A DNA stretch of 64,000 nt from Buxus sempervirens (Eukaryota > Streptophyta > Magnoliopsida > Buxales > Buxaceae): assembly GCA_947561395.2 (NCBI GenBank), contig OX387187.1, positions 3,850,976 through 3,914,975 on the forward strand, given 5' to 3'. Every line of letters begins with the position of its first letter. Position 1 is the first letter of the stretch. Both the position numbers and the translations under genes were made by a program. The notes under the pieces were generated by a model, which was given only the letters and a program-made list of their open reading frames with translations, had not been told where the DNA came from and ran no database searches. This document shows positions 1 to 9,125 of the stretch, in pieces.

Positions 1-312
1 TCACGGGGTAGACAAATTTGGTCTCTCCCTATTGCTTGGACTACCCTTTTCATTATTCAACCAGATTTTAATTCCTTTAATTATATGTGATTAAGTGTTT
101 TGGATCAGCTTTCAAAAAAAAAAAACTATACTTTGGCCAATGATGAGAAATCAAATACTTTTTCATAAAACTTCTGTTTTTATAAGCATCTGAGAATTCT
201 GAGGCCAATAATATAAAACCTATTTTTGAATTAAATCTAATATCTTTCCACTAATGGAGTTTGCTTTTGTAAAAAAGTATGGAAAAAATGAAAAAAAAAA
301 TGATGAAAGAAT
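1..312. other. spacer between integrase side and antisense genes of A1
   Basis: AT-rich non-coding stretch with homopolymer runs. It is the reverse-complement counterpart of 29593-29940 in A2. It forms the 3' flank of the DUF7745-like gene; no ORF or RNA gene is visible. Confidence 0.6.
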
Positions 313-2106
313 CTAATCCCTACTCCCTAACTGCTCCTCAAGCTCCCTAATCCTAGCTGCCTGAGTTGCAATGATTCCAGAAGCACCCTCTGCATCAGGA
401 TCACTCAAAAAGGAGATGACCTCATCTGAAAAGGAAAGCTTGATCTTCAACGCCCTAAGGTCAGCCAAGGAGTCCTGATACTTCTTCCGCATCACACGGA
501 CTTCAAAGCGACGAGCCTGCCTTTGTTCTTCAAGTTTCTTCTCTATGGCAATGCGGCCAGACTTCTGCTCTTCAAGCTTCCTCTCCAGAACAAGGACTTT
601 TATCCTAAGTTCTTGAGCCTCCCGTACCCATATTTGTTGAAGCCGCTTATGGGTTGCCCTTTCTGACTCCAGAATGTCCTCATAAGTAGGAGGAAGAACT
701 GCAGGAGGATCCTCTGGTACTGGGGCATGACTCTGCACCTGTTCTTTGATCCAGAAATGATAGTCCTTCACATGGGACTCAGAAAAGACTGGACCCCGCA
801 GAAAGCAAACATAGGACCACTCTTTCATTAATTGAGCGTTTAGCCCCATGGTGGCTGATGTAAGTGGCCCTATAAAGCTCTCATAACCTGTGGGGATCAT
901 AATTCCCTGAGTCGCTCCAAATTGCCGAAGAACCCTCAAAGGAAGATAGAGAACAGCAGATTTCAAGCCTGCTAGGGCCAGAAAGTTTTTATCTCTAAAG
1001 CTGATCACTGTCTCTGGAGTGGGCTGATAAATGCCAGGCCATCTCACTTGATCATCCTGGAGAGTGCCCAAGAAAGTGAACCAGCCTTGCTTGCCACCTT
1101 GGATGTTAGGACATCCCCTATTGCTCATCAAAACAGGAACTTTCAATCTTGGAAAGAAGCGGCGAGTTATTTCTTCAACCTGGCTAAGATGGTCAAGCAA
1201 CCAAAGCTGCAGAAAAAGGGAGTATTTCAATTTATTTCCAAAAAGAAAAAAAAAAGAGAAGAAAGAAAAAAAGAAAAAAGAAAAAAGAAAAAAGAAAAAA
1301 AAAAGGAGAAGAAAGAAAAAAGAGAAGAAGAAAAAAAAAAAGAGGAAAAAAAAAGAAAAAGAATAGAAAAAAAAAATAGAAGAAAAAAAAATACATGTAT
1401 ATTTTACCTGTAGGATAGGGGCGCAGGCAAGGAAGCGTTTCTTCTTCCTGAAATAACAATCAGTAAGAGCGTGATATATCTCTGCTAGGATCATAGGGGC
1501 CAACCTCTCGCGTTCCCTAACCTGACAGATAACTGAGATAAGAGCCAAGTCAACCTGGTCATCACCCCGTGGAAAAAGCAGCTGATTGACCACTATCAGG
1601 GTCAATGCATTAAACCTAGAGTCCTTGTCATTACTCCTCAGAAGTTTTTCAGTCAAAAAGGTCTTGGACAAGGTCAATAGTGCATCAGAATTTCCTAAGT
1701 CCTTCTTCCCTATACCCAGGAAAGTGGAAGCCTCTTTTTTATAACTAAGCTTTAGGGGTGGGTTCACAACTTTTTCAGAAAATCTAAGGCCAAGGATGAT
1801 TTCAATCTCTTCTATGGTAGGAGTCATCTCTTTATCATCAAAACGGAAGAGATTCAGCTCAGGTACCCAATGGCCTATCAAAGCTTCAATGATTTCCCAC
1901 TTAAAGGGAATTTTAGGGAGGTGTAGGATGTGCCCTAAGTGAATGGAATCCCAACGAATCTCCTCATCAAGGGTCATGGAGTTAACCCATCTATCATAAA
2001 AGGAATCCACAATATTGTACCTGGTAAGATTAGGAGGTTTTGATCTAACAGGTTGTCTTGCAGGAGGAGATTCAACGGCAGGAGAAAGCGGCGTAGGGGA
2101 AGCCAT
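313..2106 (-). CDS. antisense extra gene 2: DUF7745-like / PMD-superfamily protein, 2 exons
   Basis: Exon 1 is 2106-1408 and exon 2 is 1206-313, giving 530 aa. The intron (1407-1207) has GT-AG ends and phase 0. The start is the ATG at 2106, because the MAS start is shared with copy A2. Residues 71-107 carry a plant mobile domain-like signature (ALIGHWVPELN then EMTPTIEEIEIILGL), and exon 2 starts with LWLLDHLS, as in plant proteins annotated DUF7745. Residues about 430-520 are Lys/Glu/Arg-rich heptads, a likely coiled coil. No catalytic motif is recognised. The intron is 201 bp, T-rich on the coding strand, divisible by three and free of in-frame stops, so unspliced RNA would also be open. 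A TATA box and a palindrome array lie directly upstream. The gene runs in the same direction as the PMD gene and opposite to gag-pol. That the frame is open is seen; function is unknown. Confidence 0.8.
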   Translation of the reverse strand: MASPTPLSPAVESPPARQPVRSKPPNLTRYNIVDSFYDRWVNSMTLDEEIRWDSIHLGHILHLPKIPFKWEIIEALIGHWVPELNLFRFDDKEMTPTIEEIEIILGLRFSEKVVNPPLKLSYKKEASTFLGIGKKDLGNSDALLTLSKTFLTEKLLRSNDKDSRFNALTLIVVNQLLFPRGDDQVDLALISVICQVRERERLAPMILAEIYHALTDCYFRKKKRFLACAPILQVKYTCIFFSSIFFFYSFSFFFLFFFFFFSFFFLLLFFFFFLFSFFFFSFFSFFFLFGNKLKYSLFLQLWLLDHLSQVEEITRRFFPRLKVPVLMSNRGCPNIQGGKQGWFTFLGTLQDDQVRWPGIYQPTPETVISFRDKNFLALAGLKSAVLYLPLRVLRQFGATQGIMIPTGYESFIGPLTSATMGLNAQLMKEWSYVCFLRGPVFSESHVKDYHFWIKEQVQSHAPVPEDPPAVLPPTYEDILESERATHKRLQQIWVREAQELRIKVLVLERKLEEQKSGRIAIEKKLEEQRQARRFEVRVMRKKYQDSLADLRALKIKLSFSDEVISFLSDPDAEGASGIIATQAARIRELEEQLGSRD

Positions 2107-2196
2107 GGAAGCACCAAAGAAGCCAAGGAAAGCGAGAAAAGACGTGCTCAGGGAGTTTTTCAATTAATAAAAGTGTCACAATGATGTTCCCTAGGA

Positions 2197-2350
2197 GTTT
2201 ATATAGAAAAAATCGTAAGACAGTAAATTCCGTAATTATATTACGGGCAAGGCTCGCCCGTATAGGAATTACGGACACGCCTGACCGTGAAAATTTCACG
2301 GGCAGCGCACGCCCGTAAGAACTTTACGGGCACAGCCTGCTCGTAGTATA
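2197..2350 (-). promoter_or_regulatory. promoter of the DUF7745-like gene with palindrome array (A1)
   Basis: On the minus strand a TATA box CTATATAAAC (2206-2197) lies about 90 bp before the ATG. Just upstream, at about 2230-2350, come palindromic modules with TTACGGGC/GCCCGTAA arms, starting near 2241, 2269, 2295 and 2323, so at 26-28 bp spacing. The same arrangement is found before the A2 gene (24187-24351). Confidence 0.65.
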
Positions 2351-2563
2351 AGTACGGTTCCTTCGAAAAAATGCAAAAAAATGGGAATTTTTAATTTCTT
2401 TGGTTTCCCTAAAGCTTCACCTGTCCCTGTTTTAACATTCATCAGATAATAAATACTGTAAATAAAGAAGAAAGAACACAAATGGAAATAAAACAAACTT
2501 CTTATATATATATGAATGTTTACATCACTTTTGCAAAAAAATACAAAGGTACATGGAAGAATC
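2351..2563. other. intergenic spacer, 3' flank of the PMD gene (A1)
   Basis: AT-rich spacer between the end of the PMD gene and the promoter array of the next antisense gene. It probably holds the PMD 3' UTR and polyadenylation region. No other feature seen. Confidence 0.5.
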
Positions 2564-5496
2564 CTAATCTAATGGCCATGCAGGTCCGCTCCTACGGCCA
2601 CGGCCTCGTCCTCTGCCTCGACCACGGCCTGTAGATCGCCTACGCTCAAAGACATGCCGCACAATATTGCGGGCCGTGCTACGCGTCATCCTGCTCAAAA
2701 CAGACTGAATATCATGCCACATATATAAAGGCACAAGGCCAGCAGTGGGATGATCAGGAGGGACGTACCCTGAAGTATCTACATATCCCGTAGAATCGGG
2801 ATCAGACTCTGTACGGGAAGAATCCGCAGAAGGATCAACAGCAGCATGTGTCACCTCCGCATCCTCCATATCAGGACTAACAGGACCAGCAGGAGCAGAC
2901 GTCCCAGGTACATCAACCTCCGGCTCCACAGGCTCAGTAGCAGTCATCTCCACCTCGGGCTCTACAGGATCAGCTGTAGCCTCCTCCATCACGGCAGTCT
3001 CCACGGTAGGCTCTACCCCAGCGGCGTCCATAGCCGAATCTATATCTATATCAGCAGATGCAGCAGGAGCAGTCTCAGCTACTGGGGCAGACTCTGGCAC
3101 GTCCTCAGCAGCAGGTACAATATCAGCCTCGACCTCGGGCTCTGCTGCAGGAACCTCCACTGGACTGGGAGACGTCACGAACTCCACCCGTGCCACAGAA
3201 AACACCTCATCCCGGAAATGCATAGGCACGGGTGAAGCAGGTGAAGAAGGGCCAGCGGTGTACTCCTGAAACTAAGAAAAAAATTCAGTCAGAACAAGAT
3301 AGGCTAATACAAAAGCAGGAATGGAAATAAAAAAAGAAATTAACCTGAGTATCAGACGGACCCGCCTGGTCCTGTGCATCAGATGGACCCTCCTGGCCCT
3401 GGGCTCTGGCTAGCTGCCCCCGGAGATCGGAAATAGTGATATAGAGGGCGTCCCGCTCAGCGATCGCTGCATCACGCTGGCGCTCTAAATCAGCATAGCG
3501 AGACCGGATCTCTACCAACTGAGCCTCCTGAAATAGAGAAGAAAGAAGTCAGAAAAATGCTAAGGACAGATGAAATAGAAATAGAAGGTCACAAAAGAAG
3601 AAAGCATACCGTAGTGTCATAGGCCCTAATCACTACCCCTCCTATCTCCGTGACTCCGCCACGGACAGGCATGGGTGACATGAGGCATCCAACAGAAGAT
3701 CGCCCGAACCAGGCATCATAGTCACCCTCCTCCAATAATGTCTCTGCCTCAGTCCAATCCAAGAACTGGGCAGGATCAACAGGCATAGGAGGATAGAAAG
3801 GAGTAGTATCTGGCGGGATGGCAGGAATCCGCGGCTCTCCCACATGCTGAAAGAAGAAGCGCTCGCCACAATACCAGATGCTGCCCAGCTGACCAATAAA
3901 GAACTGGTATCTCTGTCGTCTCTGGTCAGGGACAAATGCATCATCTCTCGCAGCCTGCAGGGCCAGCACCTCATGAATGTCCTCCATCCTGGGGACAAAT
4001 AGCTGAAAAACAAAACAGGACATCAGATATGCGATCCAGGAAGAAAAGAAAAGAAAAAGTAGAGGAATTAAAAGAAGATTACCTCAGACCGGTATAACCT
4101 GTCTAAGTGGGCCCGGGCGGACCTGGGACGACTCTTTTCAGAGTCGTGCTCTACATGACACCATCTAAGTGCCATAGGATATGTCTCCTCAGGCATCGTA
4201 GAGGTAGGGCGGAAATAGGGTATATAAACCCTAGCAAAAAACTACAAGAAAGAAGAAAATAGTCAGAAGAATAGAAAAAGAGAGATAAGGAAAAGGGAAA
4301 GAGTGAAAAAGAAAGGAAATAAACATTTCACCTGCAGAAAAGGCCAGAAGAATCGGCATCCAACTCCAGCCCCTCTGGATGTAGAGAGGCCACTCACTGA
4401 TCGGCGCAGGCCAGCCAGAATAGTACCAAATATGAGCGGGCCCCAGGCATACCTCCTCGCCCGCTGCAGATCTCCTAGAAGACTCAAGAAGTGAGGATTA
4501 ACTGAAGTCGTGTCCTCTGGGAAGAAGCAGGATCCCATCATATACAGAAAAAGAAATCTGAAGGTGAAAGGAAAAACATGGTCACCAGCAGCAAGCTGGC
4601 CAAACTGCCTCCTCCTGAAAGTCTCTCTCAGCCATGTCAGAGACAATCTAGCTCTCCCTCGATCCCATGCCTCAGGAGGCAGCACAATATATCCAAGATA
4701 AGCTGCAATCTCATCAGCCTCTGGCATAGTCATCTCAGTAATAACATCACCGATCATCCTAATCCCGGTGATGAGTGTGAAATCAGAAGGCCGGATCCCA
4801 ATCTCTATATCTGGGAAGTGGAAGCTCAAGGTCTCTGGGAAAAACCTCTCCAATAATGCTGCAATGAGGGCTCGATCCAAGCGAACGTCCGGGATGGTGA
4901 TAAACATGCCGAAACCGTACAATCCTAGCTCCCGACGATAGGCCGAACTGCAAGCTCTCAAGAATCTAGTAAAGCTGGCCCAGCTCCCTCTATAATGGGA
5001 CATCGGATACTCCAAAGGGATATCCGCCCTAACGCACGCTGAGGGATGAGTCCTCAAACCATGCAGAAGATCAGTGTCCCTAATCTGGGCAGCTACCTCC
5101 TCAGGGATCTCAACCCTGGTCCTGGCCTCATCTCTGCCACGGCCCCCTCTGCGGCCTCCTCTACGGCCTTCATCATGGCCTCCATCTCTGCCTCCAGCTC
5201 GACGCCTACTACGGCTCCTATCTCTGCCCGAAGCCTCAACAGCCGGCTAAAAGAAAATAATTAAAGAGAAGAAAGAATCAAGATGATGTGTTTTGAAAAG
5301 GATTATTAAATTCAAAGGAGTTAGAGTATACCTCTGGGGTCGCCTCACGCGAATCCCCAGAAGGAAGATCAGGAACATCTGAATCAGAATCCCTCTCGGT
5401 CCTCGAAGACGAGGCCACATCAGCAGGATCACGCCTAACTCTCGAAGAGGAAGGCTCATCCGCAGGATCCCTAGAAGCTGATCGAAGGCGGGCCAT
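2564..5496 (-). CDS. antisense extra gene 1: plant mobile domain (PMD) protein, 6 exons, intact
   Basis: Exons on the minus strand: 5496-5332, 5246-4332, 4241-4083, 4002-3610, 3527-3345, 3265-2564. The five introns are 79-90 bp, GT-AG and all phase 0; the joined frame encodes 838 aa without a stop. Residues about 56-90 are Arg/Gly-rich (GGRRGGRGRD). About 150-345 match the PMD family (LIAALLERFFPETLSFHF, then IEIGIRPSDFTLITGI). About 545-590 form a charged heptad stretch, 610-770 an acidic Ala/Pro/Glu/Val-rich segment, and the end has GRGRGRGRGRR. PMD is known from plant proteins linked to Mutator-like transposases and to silencing factors such as MAIL1/MAIN; no catalytic residues can be assigned here. 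RG tracts suggest nucleic-acid binding (inference). The gene is antisense to gag-pol, so its introns survive in genomic RNA. Copy A2 has the same exon layout but is damaged. Confidence 0.85.
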
Positions 5497-6900
5497 CTAC
5501 GGTTCAAATCAGGGAGTTGGTTAATTATTCTTGTTAAAATTTTCTAATGGCTTGATTTCCATTTTAACCAAAATTAAGTGATGTGCAGGAAAAGAATAAT
5601 GGAGGATGGAAGAAAAGGAGTTTAATTTTCTGTTTAGAGAAAGCTTATTGTGATATTTATTTTGTCTTTGCTCTAATCAAGAAAATATATAAAAATTATA
5701 TAGGAAGTTTAGGCTTCTTATATATGAATGTGCTAAGAGTGGATTTTAATCATCTACTTTTGTTTGGCTCCAGGATAAAAGTTCAGGCATACTTGTATTG
5801 AGACTGAGTTAACACAAGAAAGGCAAAGTCAGAAGTCTATAGTATTCATGCCAAGACAGTTGGACAAGATGCTCAACATCAAATCCAGTCTCAATTAGAA
5901 AAATTGCAAACATTAGTTCAGTCAACAGGAAGCAAACTCAGAAACTCAGAAATTTGCTCACTCAAAAGCTAAATCTATTAGCCCAAGAGCAGAAAATCAT
6001 TTGGTCAAATATGACAATGGAGGATTCATTCATAAAGACCATACAAACAGTCATATAAGACAAGGAAAGAGAAATCAGCAGAATAGCAGTGTGAGGACAG
6101 ATGGCATGACAGACAAACACACTAAGAATCCAAATAGCTGAAGATCAAAGGAGTAAACAAACTCAAAATCAAAGATCTATCTGCAACTTGATTACCCAGC
6201 ATTCAAAAAAAACAAAAATTTGCAGCTTGAGATAATCATCTCTCATTCAAGTATCAGAAACTTGTCAGTGTCATTGCGGACATGTCATGTACAAAAGAAA
6301 GCAGCATGGTACAATGATGAACAGACCAATATTGGGGAGTTTAATCATTCCAGAATTCAAGAGCATAGAAATTTCGAATCAAATCAGGTTAAGGAAGACA
6401 GAGCAAACAGCTGATTCAATTAAGAGCAAAAATTTCGTCCATGGGTTTTATTGTTGCATACATTGTTCATAAGAAAAAAAAAAAAAAAAACACAACAAAG
6501 AGATTTCGTCCACTTACTGGGTTCAGTCGAAATAGAGTAATCAAAAGGGAAGCTCTTACTTTACCGAAGCTTCAAAAAGGATGATTCACGGTCGGTTGAG
6601 GAAATTCGAAGAACACCCGAAGCTAAGACCACTGGCACGACAGTGGAAGAACAAGAAATGGGAACAGTCGCCGGAATGAGCAAGTCGTCGCCGGAGGGAG
6701 AAAGTCGCTGGAGAACAACAGGAAGAATCGGACTGTTGAAGAAGAAGAAGAGGACCGGAGAAAATAGCACGGGCGCAAAGGATTTAGGGCTTGAATGCGA
6801 GCAGAAGAAGAAATTTCGCGGTCGCGAGCTTAAGAAGAAGAGTAAAATCCGTAAAAACAGTACGGGCATCAGAAGCCCGTGAAAGCACTACGGGCCCGGC
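5497..6900 (-). other. 5' UTR exon and leader intron of the A1 PMD gene
   Basis: The PMD ATG at 5496 is immediately preceded on the minus strand by a splice acceptor (CCGTAG), and in A2 the same place reads CCGCAG. An upstream exon is therefore likely at about 6870-6550, ending near the donor CTTCG|GTAAAG, with a leader intron of about 1.05 kb. That exon holds Ser/Pro-rich sequence not in frame with the PMD start, so I read it as 5' UTR. The intron shows no convincing gene. Confidence 0.5.
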
Positions 6901-6956
6901 CGCCCGTGAATCCCCTACGGTCAGGTATGTCCGTAAGCCAAATACGGGCGAAGCCA
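6846..6956 (-). promoter_or_regulatory. palindrome array upstream of the PMD gene (A1)
   Basis: Modules with TACGGGC/GCCCGTA arms start near 6861, 6888, 6915 and 6943, a 27-bp step. One module has changed both arms, reading CTACGGTC with TGTCCGTAAG. The array lies just upstream of the presumed transcription start of the PMD gene. Confidence 0.6.
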
Positions 6957-7283
6957 TAAATTGCGTATTTTATCATTTTCTCACAATTTTTAGGAGATTA
7001 ATGTTTGTATTAATTGTAAGTTGCAAGGATTGTCACCTTACCCACTTTTGTTTAAAAATTTTGTCTCAAATCTCACTTCATAGCCCACAAGTGCTCAGTG
7101 AGAGGAGAGAGGAGGATTTGGCCCTTAAGCTGAGGGATTTCTTAGCAAATCTTCCACAATCAATTCTTTTTTTCAAAAATCATCCCTTTAATCCTTGCAA
7201 AGTGCAATTGATTATACAAAAATCTCAGAAGGTGCAATTGGTGGGTCTTTTCGCTCTCTGCTTGTAATTGGTTCCAATTACCA
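6957..7283. other. A1 3' untranslated segment before the PPT
   Basis: Non-coding sequence between the PMD promoter array and the polypurine tract. Its reverse complement is present next to the A2 PPT (about 19373-19690). No separate feature seen. Confidence 0.5.
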
Positions 7284-7299
7284 GCAAAGAGGGGGCAGC
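7284..7299 (+). other. polypurine tract (PPT) of A1
   Basis: GCAAAGAGGGGGCAGC lies directly before the LTR start TGTAGACACCCC. It is the expected plus-strand primer of an LTR retrotransposon and fixes the left LTR boundary at 7300. A2 has the matching tract at 19356-19372. Confidence 0.85.
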
Positions 7300-7400
7300 T
7301 GTAGACACCCCAAATTGCACTGCCAAATGAGAAAATAATAAAAACATGTAATTAGAGCTTAAAACAGGTCAAAAAGGCCTAAAAATAGAATGAACAGGCT

Positions 7401-7508
7401 TTGCCCGTATTGACTTCACGGGCCGATCTCGCCCGCAAAATATCTACGGGCAGGCGCGTCCGTAGTAACTATACGGTCCCCATTGGACCGTAGTATATTT
7501 ACGGGCAT
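7401..7508 (+). promoter_or_regulatory. U3 palindrome array of LTR A1
   Basis: Three hairpin-capable modules at 7415-7436, 7444-7465 and 7469-7493. The last has perfect TACGGTCC/GGACCGTA arms, so both sides differ from the usual TACGGGC in a matching way. The array lies about 200-300 bp upstream of the TATA box. Confidence 0.6.
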
Positions 7509-7708
7509 TAAAGACACGTGCAAGTTTGGTCCTTCTCTCGATTTCCGAGCCTTATTTGAAGTCCAATATATCTTTAAACGAGCGGATTATGTATTTTATT
7601 CGCTGAAGTCACCTTGGTTGGCTATGGATGGGCATTATCTCCAACTTTCTCTCTATCCTGAGGATCAGGCTATATCTCCTTGGACCAACCATGCCCCCTG
7701 GGTGTGTC

Positions 7709-7718
7709 TATAAATAGA
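7709..7718 (+). promoter_or_regulatory. TATA box of LTR A1
   Basis: CTATAAATAG in U3/R. The A2 LTRs carry the same box on the minus strand at 18947-18938 and 54295-54286. Transcription of gag-pol RNA would start about 30 bp downstream. Confidence 0.7.
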
Positions 7719-9125
7719 GGCTCATTCCTCTAGCTAAGGGCCACGAAATTTTGAAGTCAAAGAAGTACAAGGAACTCCAAGAGAAGGAAAGGAATCCCTG
7801 CTGCTCTGCCTGCTCAATCCAGGTAAGTCCCCTATCCCTTTTTAATTTCTTTCTTCAATTCTAGAAGTAATAGGATCATCTCTATTGCTGTAGAATAAGG
7901 CCATATCTGTTTGTGTATTCCTAAACTTGTCTCTAAGTACCTCAAGGGTCTCTCTAGCCGTAAAACGTGAAGAGATAACTAGGGGAAAGGGGAACAGGTG
8001 GATCCCTAGAATAGAACCCCATATCTGTTTTTTTTTCCTTTTTTTCATAGAATAAGGCCTGTGATTGTGATTGTGTACCCAAGCCTATCTCCAAGTACCT
8101 CAAGAGTCTCTCTAGCCGTAAAACGTGAAGAGAGAACTAAGGGAAAAGAGAACAGGTGGATCCGTAGGGTAGACCCCCATGTGCTCTAATCTGTGAGATA
8201 TGGCTGTTTTAAATATCCTGATCATGTTTTAATGCTTTTTATGATGAATCTGAATGAATAACATGAATCTATGATGTTTATAGCATGAGATCCCCACTTT
8301 TTGATAAAATTTGGATTTTTGCCACTTTTGCACCTACAGCACTGTTTTCGTGATTTTTGTGGTTTTAGGCTAAGATCTTGGATTTATCATGATCAATATG
8401 ATAGATCTGGATCTAGAAGCCTGAAAGTAAATTCTAGGGTTTCATGAGATGTTTTTAAAATTGTTTTTCATTATTGAGAGAAGACCCTACGGTCTAAATT
8501 CTCCCCTTTTGATGTTTTTTCATCAACGTGGGTATTTTTGGTTTTTATTTTCAGATTTAATGTGAAATTTAGGCTTTATCTATGTCCTGGACTATTCAAG
8601 TTCAATTTTGAAATATTTTATAAAAATCATATTTTTCTAGATTTCTAGAATTTTGACTTGAAGCCAGATTTTTGGATTTTTCACTTTAAATTGATTTTAT
8701 TTGATTTTATCTTAATTTTATTTTGATCATGAAACCCTAGGAATGGTATGATCATGTTTGATAGTTCTGGATCAATCAGACTATTCATATGAAAAAACCA
8801 TATATTTTTGCCTTTTTTGTGATTTTGTGTGATTTTTATAGCAAGCTTTTTCCTTTATTTTAACATGAACAAATACCTGGCAACCACTTTATGTGGATGA
8901 ATAGGGGTGCCTAACACCTTCCCATGTTCATAACTTAATCCCCTTACCCATCTCTGGTTGTTTTTTTTAGGAGGGATATTTTGCCCTAAAATTTGCCTTT
9001 TGTGCTTATTTAATATTTTGGTGTCCATTCACGCCTAAATTGAATGGTGGCGACTCTTTGTTTTATATAATCCCGTGTGATGATTGAGGAAATCATGTAA
9101 ATCGATTTTTTTCCCATGTCTCACA

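Noticed and set aside
1048-1413. Lys/Glu-rich plus-strand ORFs
   Set aside because: Antisense shadow of the DUF7745-like exon and its polypyrimidine intron.
2846-3235. Plus-strand ORF opposite the acidic PMD exon
   Set aside because: Shadow of a biased-composition exon; no domain and no matching ORF in A2.
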